Source: Alcanivorax profundi
Lineage (GTDB): Bacteria; Pseudomonadota; Gammaproteobacteria; Pseudomonadales; Alcanivoracaceae
Reading direction: 5' to 3'
Length of the DNA stretch: 64,000 bases
NCBI RefSeq assembly: GCF_003597125.1
Contig: NZ_QYYA01000005.1
Span: 62,001 to 126,000, forward strand
The stretch's first letter is position 1. Each line of letters begins with the position of its first letter. This document shows positions 36,897 to 44,836 of the stretch, piece after piece. Made by a program: the position numbers and the translations under genes. The notes beneath the pieces are model-generated. The model was not told where the DNA came from. It searched no databases and saw nothing but the letters and a program-made list of their open reading frames with translations.

Positions 36897-37508
36897 ATGA
36901 AACCAGACCCGAAAAGCCAGGAGCGCCACGCCTGGCGGATGGCCAAAAAACAGGAAATCATGCGTGAGCGCATTGCCAATGCGGACAAGGACCAGGGTGT
37001 GTTGCTGGTGCTCACTGGCCCCGGTAAAGGCAAGAGCAGTTCCGGCTTTGGCATGGTGGCACGCGCGCTGGGGCATGGCATGAAGGTGGGGGTGGTGCAG
37101 TTTATCAAGGGCGCATTCAGCACCGGCGAAGAGGCTTTTTTTCGTGACCTGCCCAACGTGGATTATCACGTCATGGGCGAAGGTTACACTTGGGACACTC
37201 AGGACCGCGAGCGCGATGTGGCCGCGGCCAATGCTGCCTGGGATATCGCCGCGAAGATGCTCAAGGACGACCGCTACGATCTTGTTTTGCTGGACGAACT
37301 GAACATCGCGTTGCGTTACGAGTACCTCGACCTGGACCGGGTGCTGGATGATCTGCAAAACCGGCCTGCCATGCAGCATGCTGTGGTGACGGGGCGCTAT
37401 GCCCCCAAGGAACTGATTGAGTTGGCCGACACCGTCACGGAAATGAAAGTGGTGAAGCATGCGTTCAAGGATCAGGGGGTGCGGGCGCAGAAGGGCATCG
37501 AACTTTAG
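36897..37508 (+). CDS. cobO: Cob(I)alamin/cobyrinate adenosyltransferase
   Basis: 203 residues of the CobA/CobO/BtuR family, the ATP:corrinoid adenosyltransferase that attaches the upper adenosyl ligand. P-loop LTGPGKGKSSSGFGM near residue 40; further family text GEGYTWDTQDRERDV and LVLLDELNIALRYEYL. It lies 22 bases after cobB with a normal ribosome site (ACAACGGGGAACCTC). The stop TAG overlaps the first base pair of a heptamer repeat arm that is 30 bases identical to the left arm of element A. Confidence 0.94.
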   Translation: MKPDPKSQERHAWRMAKKQEIMRERIANADKDQGVLLVLTGPGKGKSSSGFGMVARALGHGMKVGVVQFIKGAFSTGEEAFFRDLPNVDYHVMGEGYTWDTQDRERDVAAANAAWDIAAKMLKDDRYDLVLLDELNIALRYEYLDLDRVLDDLQNRPAMQHAVVTGRYAPKELIELADTVTEMKVVKHAFKDQGVRAQKGIEL

Positions 37509-37534
37509 TGAATAGTTAACAGTTAACAGTGAAT
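37507..37534. repeat. Solitary heptamer arm after cobO
   Basis: AGTGAAT, AGTTAAC, AGTTAAC, AGTGAAT. Unit for unit the same as the left arm of element A at 23019. No matching inverted arm is seen before the next element begins at 37576. Confidence 0.8.
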
Positions 37535-37575
37535 AGCGAAAACCCGAACCGGATAGGTATGAAGTAGTGGCGGGA

Positions 37576-37735
37576 AGTTCAAAGTTGAAAGTTCAAAGTT
37601 TAAAAATAAAAAAAGCACAAAGTAGTGCCTTTATTTGGGGCTGCGATCGCGGCTTGATGTCTGGGTGCGGCCTCGTCGCTGTGATTACGGGAGGCACCGT
37701 ATCGCGTTTCAACTTTGAACTTTCAACTTTCAACT
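37576..37735. repeat. Heptamer-arm inverted element C (160 bp)
   Basis: Left arm 37576-37603: AGTTCAA, AGTTGAA, AGTTCAA, AGTTTAA. Right arm 37708-37735, read on the minus strand: AGTTGAA, AGTTGAA, AGTTCAA, AGTTGAA. The core is 104 bases, the same length as in element A. It separates cobO from cobQ and ends 13 bases before the cobQ start. Confidence 0.85.
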
Positions 37736-37748
37736 CCGGGTCTTCGCC

Positions 37749-39218
37749 ATGCTGAGTTTGATGGTTCAGGGCTGCACCTCTGATGCGGGGAAGAGCACAG
37801 TGGTGGCGGCGTTGTGTCGGTGGTTTGCGCGGCGGGGGTATTCGGTGGCGCCGTTCAAGCCACAGAACATGGCGCTCAATAGTGCGGTGACGGTGGATGG
37901 CGGGGAGATCGGGCGATCTACTGCTTTGCAGGCGTTGGCCTGTGGTGTTGAACCGCATAGTGACATGAATCCGGTGTTGCTCAAGCCGCAGACCGATATG
38001 GGTGCGCAGGTAATTATTCGAGGTCAGGTGCTGGGCAATATGCAGGCGCTGGATTATCACGCTTATAAAAAAACGGCGCGCGATGCGGTGCTGGCGGCCT
38101 GGCAGGATTTATCGTCCCGTTTTGATGTGATCATTGTGGAAGGGGCGGGGAGTCCGGCGGAAATCAATCTGCGTGACAACGACATTGCCAACATGGGTTT
38201 TGCCGAGATGGTGGATTGCCCGGTGATACTGGTGGCAGACATTGATCGCGGCGGTGTCTTTGCTCATCTCACCGGTACGCTGGATCTGCTGTCGGAAAGC
38301 GAGCAACAGCGCACGCTGGGATTTGTCATTAACCGCTTTAGGGGTGACCTGTCGCTATTGCAGGGTGGCCTGGACTGGCTGGAAGCGCGCACCGGCAAAC
38401 CGGTTTTCGGGGTGCTGCCCTATTTGCATGGACTTACCCTGGATGCGGAAGACGCCGTTGATGAACAGGGTGACCATGGCGTCGGTGCGCTCAAGGTCGT
38501 GGTGCCGATGTTGCCGCGGATGAGTAACCACAATGATTTCGATCCGTTGCGTCTGCATCCGCAGGTGCAGCTGACCTTTGTGAAAATGGGTGACCCCTGG
38601 CCCGATGCCGACCTGATTATTCTCCCCGGCAGCAAGGCCACTCGTGCGGATCTTGCCTTCCTGCGTGAGCAGGGCTGGGACAGTAAAATCGCGCGGCATC
38701 TTCGCTACGGCGGCAAGCTGCTGGGCATTTGCGGTGGCTTTCAAATGCTTGGGGAATGTATTGATGACCCCGATGGTCTGGAGGGACCCGCCGGCAGCAG
38801 TGAAGGACTGGGCTGGCTGGGCATGACAACCCGACTGGTACCCGGCAAGCAGCTACGCAATGTGCAGGGGCAATTCCTGCTCGCCGGTACGCCCATTCGC
38901 GGTTATGAAATTCATAATGGCGTCACGGAGGGCGAAGCGCTGCAGTCTCCTATGCTGCAGCTGGATGGCCATAAGGATGGTGCCGTTTCCGACGACGGCG
39001 CCGTCATGGGTTGCTACCTCCATGGCCTGTTTGATTCGCCGCAAAGTACCGATGCCCTGCTTGCCTGGGCAGGTCTGGATGCAAACGCGAGTGTTGACTA
39101 CGTCATGCATCGCGAGCAGCAGCTGGATCGGTTGGCCGACATGCTGGAGGGGCATATGGATATGACCTTGCTACTGGCAAAGGCTGGCCGTCCCGCCGGC
39201 GATGTTGGCCCCTGGTAG
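37749..39218 (+). CDS. cobQ: Cobyric acid synthase
   Basis: 489 residues. N-terminal dethiobiotin-synthetase-like ATPase ([20 protein letters not shown]), then [20 protein letters not shown]. The C-terminal glutaminase carries Cys in [11 protein letters not shown] near residue 334 and His in [11 protein letters not shown] near 420. It amidates the b, d, e and g side chains of adenosylcobyrinate diamide, the step after CobO. Separated from cobO by 240 bases filled with heptamer elements, so it may be transcribed separately. Codon use at the 5' end is slightly less GC-biased than cobB. Confidence 0.95.
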   Translation: MLSLMVQGCTSDAGKSTVVAALCRWFARRGYSVAPFKPQNMALNSAVTVDGGEIGRSTALQALACGVEPHSDMNPVLLKPQTDMGAQVIIRGQVLGNMQALDYHAYKKTARDAVLAAWQDLSSRFDVIIVEGAGSPAEINLRDNDIANMGFAEMVDCPVILVADIDRGGVFAHLTGTLDLLSESEQQRTLGFVINRFRGDLSLLQGGLDWLEARTGKPVFGVLPYLHGLTLDAEDAVDEQGDHGVGALKVVVPMLPRMSNHNDFDPLRLHPQVQLTFVKMGDPWPDADLIILPGSKATRADLAFLREQGWDSKIARHLRYGGKLLGICGGFQMLGECIDDPDGLEGPAGSSEGLGWLGMTTRLVPGKQLRNVQGQFLLAGTPIRGYEIHNGVTEGEALQSPMLQLDGHKDGAVSDDGAVMGCYLHGLFDSPQSTDALLAWAGLDANASVDYVMHREQQLDRLADMLEGHMDMTLLLAKAGRPAGDVGPW

Positions 39219-39468
39219 GCACCCATTGCCTCCCGGCATTTTCATCGTCCTGACATCGCGTCTTTCTATGCTTGTCTCTCCCTCGCAATCCGAAAAGGCA
39301 CTGTTTTTGTGAGGGTTATGCAGGAAAACGCCAGGGCTGGTGCGCTAAGTGATTTTCTTTCTGAACTTTACTCATCTTTGTTAGTTGGTGATGATGGATG
39401 ATCAGGACGATTGTCCGGCGTGGCCGACAGGGGATCCTGTTAATGGAATTGTTGATAGGGAAGCAGCC
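39219..39468. other. 250-base gap before the alkyl sulfatase gene
   Basis: No clear gene. The in-frame opening back to 39385 has no signal-peptide logic. The gap probably holds the promoter of the sulfatase gene; I see no convincing operator. Confidence 0.3.
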
Positions 39469-41529
39469 ATGAAAAGCGTATTACTCTATTCCGCTCTTGC
39501 TGCCAGTCTGGTGTTGACCGGCTGCGGTGATGACGGTGATCAAACCGCAGGGCAATCCGGCGATACGGGTGCGCCAGTAACCAGCGATGCGGCTACGGCG
39601 GAAAAGACAGACACCGGCGCCGGAGAAAAGGAGGGGCCCAAGCCCGCTGAAGCAGCCACCAAGGATAGCAATCAGGCCCTGAAAGAGTACTTGCCGTTCT
39701 CGGATAACACGTCTTTCGAGCTGGCCCATAAGGGATTCATCGCGCCGCTTCCCAAGGAAATGATCAAGGGTGAAGAGGGCAATCCGGTATGGGATCCGGC
39801 CAAGTATGATTTTATTGAGGAAGGCTCGGAAGCACCGGAAACGGTTAACCCGAGTCTGTGGCGCCAATCCCAGTTGTTGAATATTTCCGGTTTATTTGAA
39901 GTGACCGACGGGATTTATCAGGTTCGTAATCTCGACCTGTCCAACATGACGATTGTGGAAGGCGAGAAAGGCCTGACCATCATGGATCCGTTGGTATCTG
40001 CAGAAACCGCCAAGGTGGCGCTGGACCTCTATTACGAGCATCGCCCGAAAAAACCCGTGGTCGCTGTAATTTATACCCACAGCCATGTGGATCACTATGG
40101 TGGCGTTCGTGGTGTGGTCGATGAAGCGGATGTCAACGCGGGCAAGGTGGACATCTACGCCCCGGTGGGCTTCCTGGATGCCGCTGTTGCCGAGAATGTG
40201 ATGGCCGGTAATGTCATGAGTCGCCGCGCCAGTTACATGTATGGCAACCTGCTGCCGCCCAGCCCGCAAGGTCAAGTAGGCGCCGGGTTGGGGACCACCA
40301 CCTCGGCCGGTACGGTTACTCTGATTCCTCCCACCAAAATCATTGAAAAGACCGGTGAAGTCCACAAGATTGACGGGCTGACGTATGAGTTTCTGAATGC
40401 GCCAGGTTCTGAGGCGCCGTCCGAGATGCTCTATTACATCAAGGAAAAGAAAGCGCTCAATACTGCTGAAGATTCGACGCATACGCTGCACAACACCTAC
40501 TCGCTGCGCGGTGCCAAGATCCGTGACCCGCTGGCCTGGTCCAAGTATCTGAATCAGGCGCTGGATATGTGGGGTGATGAAGTGGAAGTGATGTACGCCA
40601 TGCACCATTGGCCAGTGTGGGGCAAGGACAAGGTCAATACGCATATCAGCACACAGCGGGATATGTACCGGTTCATCAACGATGAAACCCTGCGGCTGGC
40701 CAATCAGGGCTACACCATGGTGGAAATCGCCGAGCAGATCAAAGTGCCGGATGCCATTGCCCGGAATTTTTCCAATCGAGGGTATTACGGTTCCATCAAT
40801 CACAACGTGAAAGCCACTTACGTCATGTACCTGGGCTGGTTCATCGGTAACCCGGCTACCCTCAATGAGCTACCGCCAGCGGATGCCGCCAAGCGTTACG
40901 TGGACATGATGGGGGGTGTGGATGCCTTGCTGGACAAGGCCCGCGAGTACTACGAGAAAGGCGAGTACCGTTGGGTTGCTGAAGTGGTTAACCATGCAGT
41001 GTTTGCAGACCCGGATAATCAGGCAGCGAAAAACCTGCAGGCCGACGCCCTTGAACAGATGGGGTATCAGGCAGAAAGCGGCCCATGGCGTAACTTCTAT
41101 CTGAGTGGTGCCCAGGAGCTGCGTAATGGTGTGGCCCAGTTGCCAACGCCGAACACTGCTAGCCCGGATACGGTGCGAGCCATGGATGAAAGCCTGTTCT
41201 TTGACTTTCTTGGCGTGCGTCTGAATACCGAAAAAGCGGAAGGAAAACATCTCAAGCTGAACTTCGTGTTTACTGACAAGGACAAGCAGTTTGCCGTGGA
41301 AATGGTCAACGGCGTGTTGAATCACAGTGAAGGGCGCCAGTTTGATGAAGCGGATGCCACGATCAGCATGACCCGCGATACCCTGAATGGTTTTATGCTT
41401 CAGGAAACGACCCTGGAACAAGCTGTTGAAGATGGTGAGGTGACGGTCGAGGGTGATCAGGCCACGTTGACGGAACTGGTGTCTTGCCTGGATGACTTCG
41501 AGTTCTGGTTCAACATTGTCACACCGTAA
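39469..41529 (+). CDS. Alkyl sulfatase, metallo-beta-lactamase fold, lipoprotein
   Basis: 686 residues from ATG 39469. Signal peptide with lipobox (LVLTGC), then a disordered Asp/Thr/Ala/Glu-rich linker to about residue 75. The binuclear zinc site motif THSHVDHYGGVRG is near residue 205, followed by the family stretch NTAEDSTHTLHN and MHHWPVWGKD. The C-terminal third is the alkyl sulfatase dimerisation region plus an SCP2-like lipid-binding domain. The family includes SdsA1 and YjcS, which release sulfate from SDS-like primary alkyl sulfates. Here it would be anchored in the outer membrane. A terminator follows. Confidence 0.9.
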   Translation: MKSVLLYSALAASLVLTGCGDDGDQTAGQSGDTGAPVTSDAATAEKTDTGAGEKEGPKPAEAATKDSNQALKEYLPFSDNTSFELAHKGFIAPLPKEMIKGEEGNPVWDPAKYDFIEEGSEAPETVNPSLWRQSQLLNISGLFEVTDGIYQVRNLDLSNMTIVEGEKGLTIMDPLVSAETAKVALDLYYEHRPKKPVVAVIYTHSHVDHYGGVRGVVDEADVNAGKVDIYAPVGFLDAAVAENVMAGNVMSRRASYMYGNLLPPSPQGQVGAGLGTTTSAGTVTLIPPTKIIEKTGEVHKIDGLTYEFLNAPGSEAPSEMLYYIKEKKALNTAEDSTHTLHNTYSLRGAKIRDPLAWSKYLNQALDMWGDEVEVMYAMHHWPVWGKDKVNTHISTQRDMYRFINDETLRLANQGYTMVEIAEQIKVPDAIARNFSNRGYYGSINHNVKATYVMYLGWFIGNPATLNELPPADAAKRYVDMMGGVDALLDKAREYYEKGEYRWVAEVVNHAVFADPDNQAAKNLQADALEQMGYQAESGPWRNFYLSGAQELRNGVAQLPTPNTASPDTVRAMDESLFFDFLGVRLNTEKAEGKHLKLNFVFTDKDKQFAVEMVNGVLNHSEGRQFDEADATISMTRDTLNGFMLQETTLEQAVEDGEVTVEGDQATLTELVSCLDDFEFWFNIVTP

Positions 41530-41546
41530 CCGCGCTTTGGTATGAC

Positions 41547-41576
41547 AAAAAAGGCTCCTTCTCAGGAGCCTTTTTT
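41547..41576. terminator. Bidirectional terminator between sulfatase gene and slyD
   Basis: AAAAAAGGCTCCT, a TCTC loop, AGGAGCC and TTTTTT. It serves the convergent genes on both sides. Confidence 0.92.
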
Positions 41577-41597
41577 ATGGCGTGTCGTTATCAACGA

Positions 41598-42086
41598 TCA
41601 GTGATCGTGACCGCCCGGCCCGTGTACGTGGCCGTGTTCTTTTTCTTCGGCTGAGGCTTCGCGTACTTCGGTGATTTCTACGGCGAAGTTCAGGGTCTCA
41701 CCGGCCAGCGGGTGGTTGCCGTCTACGGTGACTTCATCGCCTTCCACGGCGGTGATGGTGAAGATGCGCGGACCGGCTTCGGTCTGGGCCTGGAACTGCA
41801 TGCCCGGCTGCAGGTTGTCTTCGTTGCCTTCGAAGGCGGTTTTCGGCACCTGCTGAATCAGTTGTTCGTGACGCTCGCCGTAGCCTTCTTCCGGGGTGAC
41901 GGTCACATCCAGCTTGTCGCCAGCCTGCTTGCCCAGCAGCGCCTTTTCCAGGCCCGGGATGATGTTGCCGGCACCGTGCAGGTAGGCCAGGGGTTCACCA
42001 CGCTCGACAGAAGAGTCGATGGTCTGGCCGGCGTTGTTGGTCAGGGTGTAGTGGATGGACACTACGGCATTTTCAGAAATTTGCAT
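41598..42086 (-). CDS. slyD: FKBP-type peptidyl-prolyl isomerase SlyD
   Basis: 162 residues from ATG 42086 (MQISENAVVSIHYTL), with AAAGGG 8 bases upstream. FKBP domain with an insert-in-flap (SlyD layout): GNIIPGLEKALLGKQAGDK and VTPEEGYGERHEQLIQ. The C-terminus is a shortened His-rich tail (EHGHVHGPGGHDH), the metal-binding part used in nickel handling for hydrogenases in E. coli. It is a cytosolic folding catalyst and metallochaperone. Divergent from moaA. Confidence 0.93.
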   Translation of the reverse strand: MQISENAVVSIHYTLTNNAGQTIDSSVERGEPLAYLHGAGNIIPGLEKALLGKQAGDKLDVTVTPEEGYGERHEQLIQQVPKTAFEGNEDNLQPGMQFQAQTEAGPRIFTITAVEGDEVTVDGNHPLAGETLNFAVEITEVREASAEEKEHGHVHGPGGHDH

Positions 42087-42257
42087 GGAAACCCTTTTGG
42101 GGTAGATGAATTTGGAATGCAGGGCCATGACAACGCCCCTACACCCGGAAAGACGGCCATTCTAACAACAGCACGGCGGGGCTGACCAACCGGGGGGCCG
42201 CTGAACCGATAAACGCGGCCACGACGGTCGGGCATGGGGTTTGCTAAAGTAGGGGTC

Positions 42258-43271
42258 ATGACGCATCCGGATTCCCCTTCGTCCCCGGTCCTTGAGGATC
42301 GTTTCGGACGCACCATCGACTACGTACGGCTGTCGGTCACCGACCGCTGTGACTTTCGCTGTGTGTACTGCATGGCGGAGGACATGACCTTTGTGCCGCG
42401 GGCGCAGGTGCTGACCCTGGAAGAAATGGGGAGACTGGCGAGGGTGCTGGTGGCGTTGGGGGTCAAACGCATTCGCCTCACTGGGGGGGAACCGTTGGTG
42501 CGCAAGGATGTGGCGCATCTGGTGCGCGACATTGGTGCAATCCCGGGGCTGAGTGAACTCAATCTGACCACTAATGGTTCGCGACTGGACCGGTTTGCGG
42601 ATGAGCTAAAGGCGGGCGGGCTGGATCGTATCAATATCAGCCTTGATTCCCTGAACCCGGACCGTTTTCGCGAGCTGACCCGCACCGGCGATCTGGCGCA
42701 GGTGCTCAGAGGCATTGATGCGGCGCGACAGGCGGGCTTCCAGCGGATCAAGCTGAATAGCGTTATCTTGCGTGGGCGCAATCACGACGAGGTGCCGGCG
42801 TTGGTGGATTTCGCCCTGGATAAAGGGCTGGATATCGCGTTTATCGAGGAGATGCCGCTGGGGCAGATTACCGAGCATGATCGGGGGCTGGAGTTCGTGT
42901 CCTCCGAGGAGCTGCGAGATGACTTGTCGACAAGGCTGAATCTGGTTCCGCTGGCGGAAAAAACCGGCGGCCCGTCACGTTACTGGCAGGTGCCGGGAAG
43001 TGACAGTCGCATTGGCTTTATTTCCCCTCACTCACAAAACTTTTGCCATTTGTGTAATCGGGTGCGGATCACCGCTGAGGGGCGTATGCTTTTGTGCCTG
43101 GGTCATGAGCACAGCGTGGACCTGCGCGCGGTGCTGCGAGCCCACCCGGACGACGATACCCCCCTTCGCAATGCCATTGTCGATGCCATGGCCATCAAGC
43201 CCGAGCGGCATGACTTCACCCTGGATCCGGGGGAGCAGCTGGTACGATTCATGAATATGACCGGCGGTTAA
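42258..43271 (+). CDS. moaA: GTP 3',8-cyclase (molybdenum cofactor)
   Basis: 337 residues from ATG 42258 (an in-frame ATG at 42234 would add 8). Radical SAM enzyme: the first iron-sulfur cluster motif CDFRCVYC is near residue 30. The C-terminal cluster site is in [21 protein letters not shown] near 265. The protein ends in GG, the conserved tail needed for activity. It starts molybdenum-cofactor synthesis from GTP. No other moa gene is adjacent; the carbonic anhydrase gene follows after 21 bases. Confidence 0.95.
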   Translation: MTHPDSPSSPVLEDRFGRTIDYVRLSVTDRCDFRCVYCMAEDMTFVPRAQVLTLEEMGRLARVLVALGVKRIRLTGGEPLVRKDVAHLVRDIGAIPGLSELNLTTNGSRLDRFADELKAGGLDRINISLDSLNPDRFRELTRTGDLAQVLRGIDAARQAGFQRIKLNSVILRGRNHDEVPALVDFALDKGLDIAFIEEMPLGQITEHDRGLEFVSSEELRDDLSTRLNLVPLAEKTGGPSRYWQVPGSDSRIGFISPHSQNFCHLCNRVRITAEGRMLLCLGHEHSVDLRAVLRAHPDDDTPLRNAIVDAMAIKPERHDFTLDPGEQLVRFMNMTGG

Positions 43272-43292
43272 ATACGGAATAAGCGAGAGACC

Positions 43293-43940
43293 ATGAAATC
43301 CCTGCCTGAACTGTTTTCCAACAACGAAAAGTGGCGTCACGAGATTGAGCAGCAGCACCCTGGCTTTTTCAAGGCGCTGGGCGAGCAGCAGAGCCCGGAG
43401 TATCTCTGGATCGGCTGTGCAGACTCCCGGGTGCCGGCGAACGAAGTCGTGGGCCTGATGCCCGGTGAGCTGTTTGTTCACCGTAACGTGGCGAACCTGG
43501 TCAACCATACTGACTTGAACCTGCTGTCGGTGCTGCAATTTGCCGTGGACGTGCTCAAGGTGAAGCACATCATGGTGGTGGGCCACTACGGCTGTGGTGG
43601 CGTCAAGGCCTCCATGGAAGACGCCCCTCACGGCCTGATCGACAACTGGCTGCGCCAGGTGCGCGAGCTGTACCTGCGCAATCGCAAGAATCTGGCGGAG
43701 CTGCCGGATGACCAGGCGCGCCTGGACAAGATGTGCGAGCTGAATGTCGCCCGTCAGGTGATCAATGTGTCCAACACCACGGTTGTCCAGGAAGCCTGGC
43801 GTCGTGATCAGCCGCTGACCATCCATGGCTGGATTTACGGTATTGGCGATGGCTGCCTGCGTGATCTGGATATCCAGATTCAGGGCAACCAGGAGCTGCG
43901 TACCCTGGAAGCAGACGAATACGGCAGCTGCTCCAGCTGA
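43293..43940 (+). CDS. can: Beta-carbonic anhydrase
   Basis: 215 residues. The zinc ligands and catalytic dyad are visible: Cys and Asp/Arg in GCADSRVPANEV (near residue 42), His and Cys in VVGHYGCGGVKA (near 98). It interconverts carbon dioxide and bicarbonate in the cytoplasm. Length and ending (TLEADEYGSCSS) agree with the Can subgroup. It may be cotranscribed with moaA; a strong stem-loop follows the stop. Confidence 0.96.
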   Translation: MKSLPELFSNNEKWRHEIEQQHPGFFKALGEQQSPEYLWIGCADSRVPANEVVGLMPGELFVHRNVANLVNHTDLNLLSVLQFAVDVLKVKHIMVVGHYGCGGVKASMEDAPHGLIDNWLRQVRELYLRNRKNLAELPDDQARLDKMCELNVARQVINVSNTTVVQEAWRRDQPLTIHGWIYGIGDGCLRDLDIQIQGNQELRTLEADEYGSCSS

Positions 43941-43947
43941 TGAAGCC

Positions 43948-43973
43948 GCAGGGCGGCAATGCTGCCGCCCTGC
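43948..43973. terminator. Stem-loop after the carbonic anhydrase gene
   Basis: GCAGGGCGGCA, an ATGC loop and TGCCGCCCTGC. It is a perfect 11-bp stem 8 bases past the stop but has no T tract, so it may act in 3' end protection rather than intrinsic termination. Confidence 0.55.
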
Positions 43974-44009
43974 ACCCCAACGGATTGGCAATCTATCGCT
44001 TGTAAGCAA

Positions 44010-44078
44010 GCTCCCACAGGGACAAGCTACCCCTGTAGCCCATCCACACTGTGGGAGCGGTGGGACGACCGCTCCCAC
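44010..44078. repeat. REP-like palindromic repeats
   Basis: GTGGGAGCG (44051-44059) pairs with CGCTCCCAC (44070-44078). A related half, GCTCCCACAGGG, lies upstream near 44011. It sits between convergent can and copB, where it would cap both transcripts. Confidence 0.6.
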
Positions 44079-44101
44079 TTTGCGGCGTGAGCGCCTGTCC
44101 C

Positions 44102-44836
44102 TCAAAACCAGAAGCGCAGTCCTGCCACCAGCATGCCCTGTTCGGTTTTTTCGCCACTGGCGCGGGCCAGGTCGGCGGTGTCGCCGTAGCGCTTTTCCCA
44201 GTGAACGCCGATATAGGGTGCGATCTCGCGGCGGATTTCGTAGCGCAGCCTGAGCCCGGCTTCCAGACGGGTGAGTCCGTTGCCTACACGTAGCTCCTCA
44301 TCTTCCTTGCCGTAGACACTGGCCTCCAGACTGGGTGACAGCACCCATTTCTGGGTCAGCATCAGCTCGTATTCGGCTTCGACCCTTAGCTCGGTCAGGC
44401 CGTCTTCGCCGACGAACAGATTGGCGTCCATTTCAAACTGATAAGGTGCGACGCCCTGCAGGCCAATGCTGGCCCAGTCCCGGTTGGGATCATCGGGCTG
44501 CCAGTCCCGGCGTACGCCCAGCTGCCAATCCCAGAAGGGCGCAAAGGCGCGGCTCCAGGCCAGTCGGGTTTCCGCGCTTTCAGTGGCGGGGCGCTCGTCG
44601 TCGTGTTCCGGTGACATGAGCCGTTCGCCTTCGCTGGAAAAGAACAGCTTGTTGATGTCGCCGCCGTACCAGGCTCCCACTTCCCACCCCATCACGCGGC
44701 CTTCGTCGCTGTCACGGGCTTCCAGTTGATCAACCATGACGCGGCCGAAACGTTGGGGGTGTTCGCTCATGGCATACAGGGCGGGGCTGGTCGAACTCAA
44801 GCTCACCAGCATCATTAACGAGGTAAAACGTTTCAT
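44102..44836 (-). CDS. copB: Copper resistance protein B (outer membrane)
   Basis: 244 residues with a signal peptide (MKRFTSLMMLVSLSSTSPALYA). The CopB/PcoB barrel family is clear from GWEVGAWYGGDINKLFFSSE, FWDWQLGVRRD, YEIRREIAPYIGVHWEKRYG and the terminal LRFWF, an outer-membrane sorting signal. It lacks the long Met/His-rich N-terminal repeat seen in Pseudomonas CopB. The start overlaps the copA stop (TGATG), so it is translated with copA. It is the last gene of the copper block. Confidence 0.92.
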   Translation of the reverse strand: MKRFTSLMMLVSLSSTSPALYAMSEHPQRFGRVMVDQLEARDSDEGRVMGWEVGAWYGGDINKLFFSSEGERLMSPEHDDERPATESAETRLAWSRAFAPFWDWQLGVRRDWQPDDPNRDWASIGLQGVAPYQFEMDANLFVGEDGLTELRVEAEYELMLTQKWVLSPSLEASVYGKEDEELRVGNGLTRLEAGLRLRYEIRREIAPYIGVHWEKRYGDTADLARASGEKTEQGMLVAGLRFWF

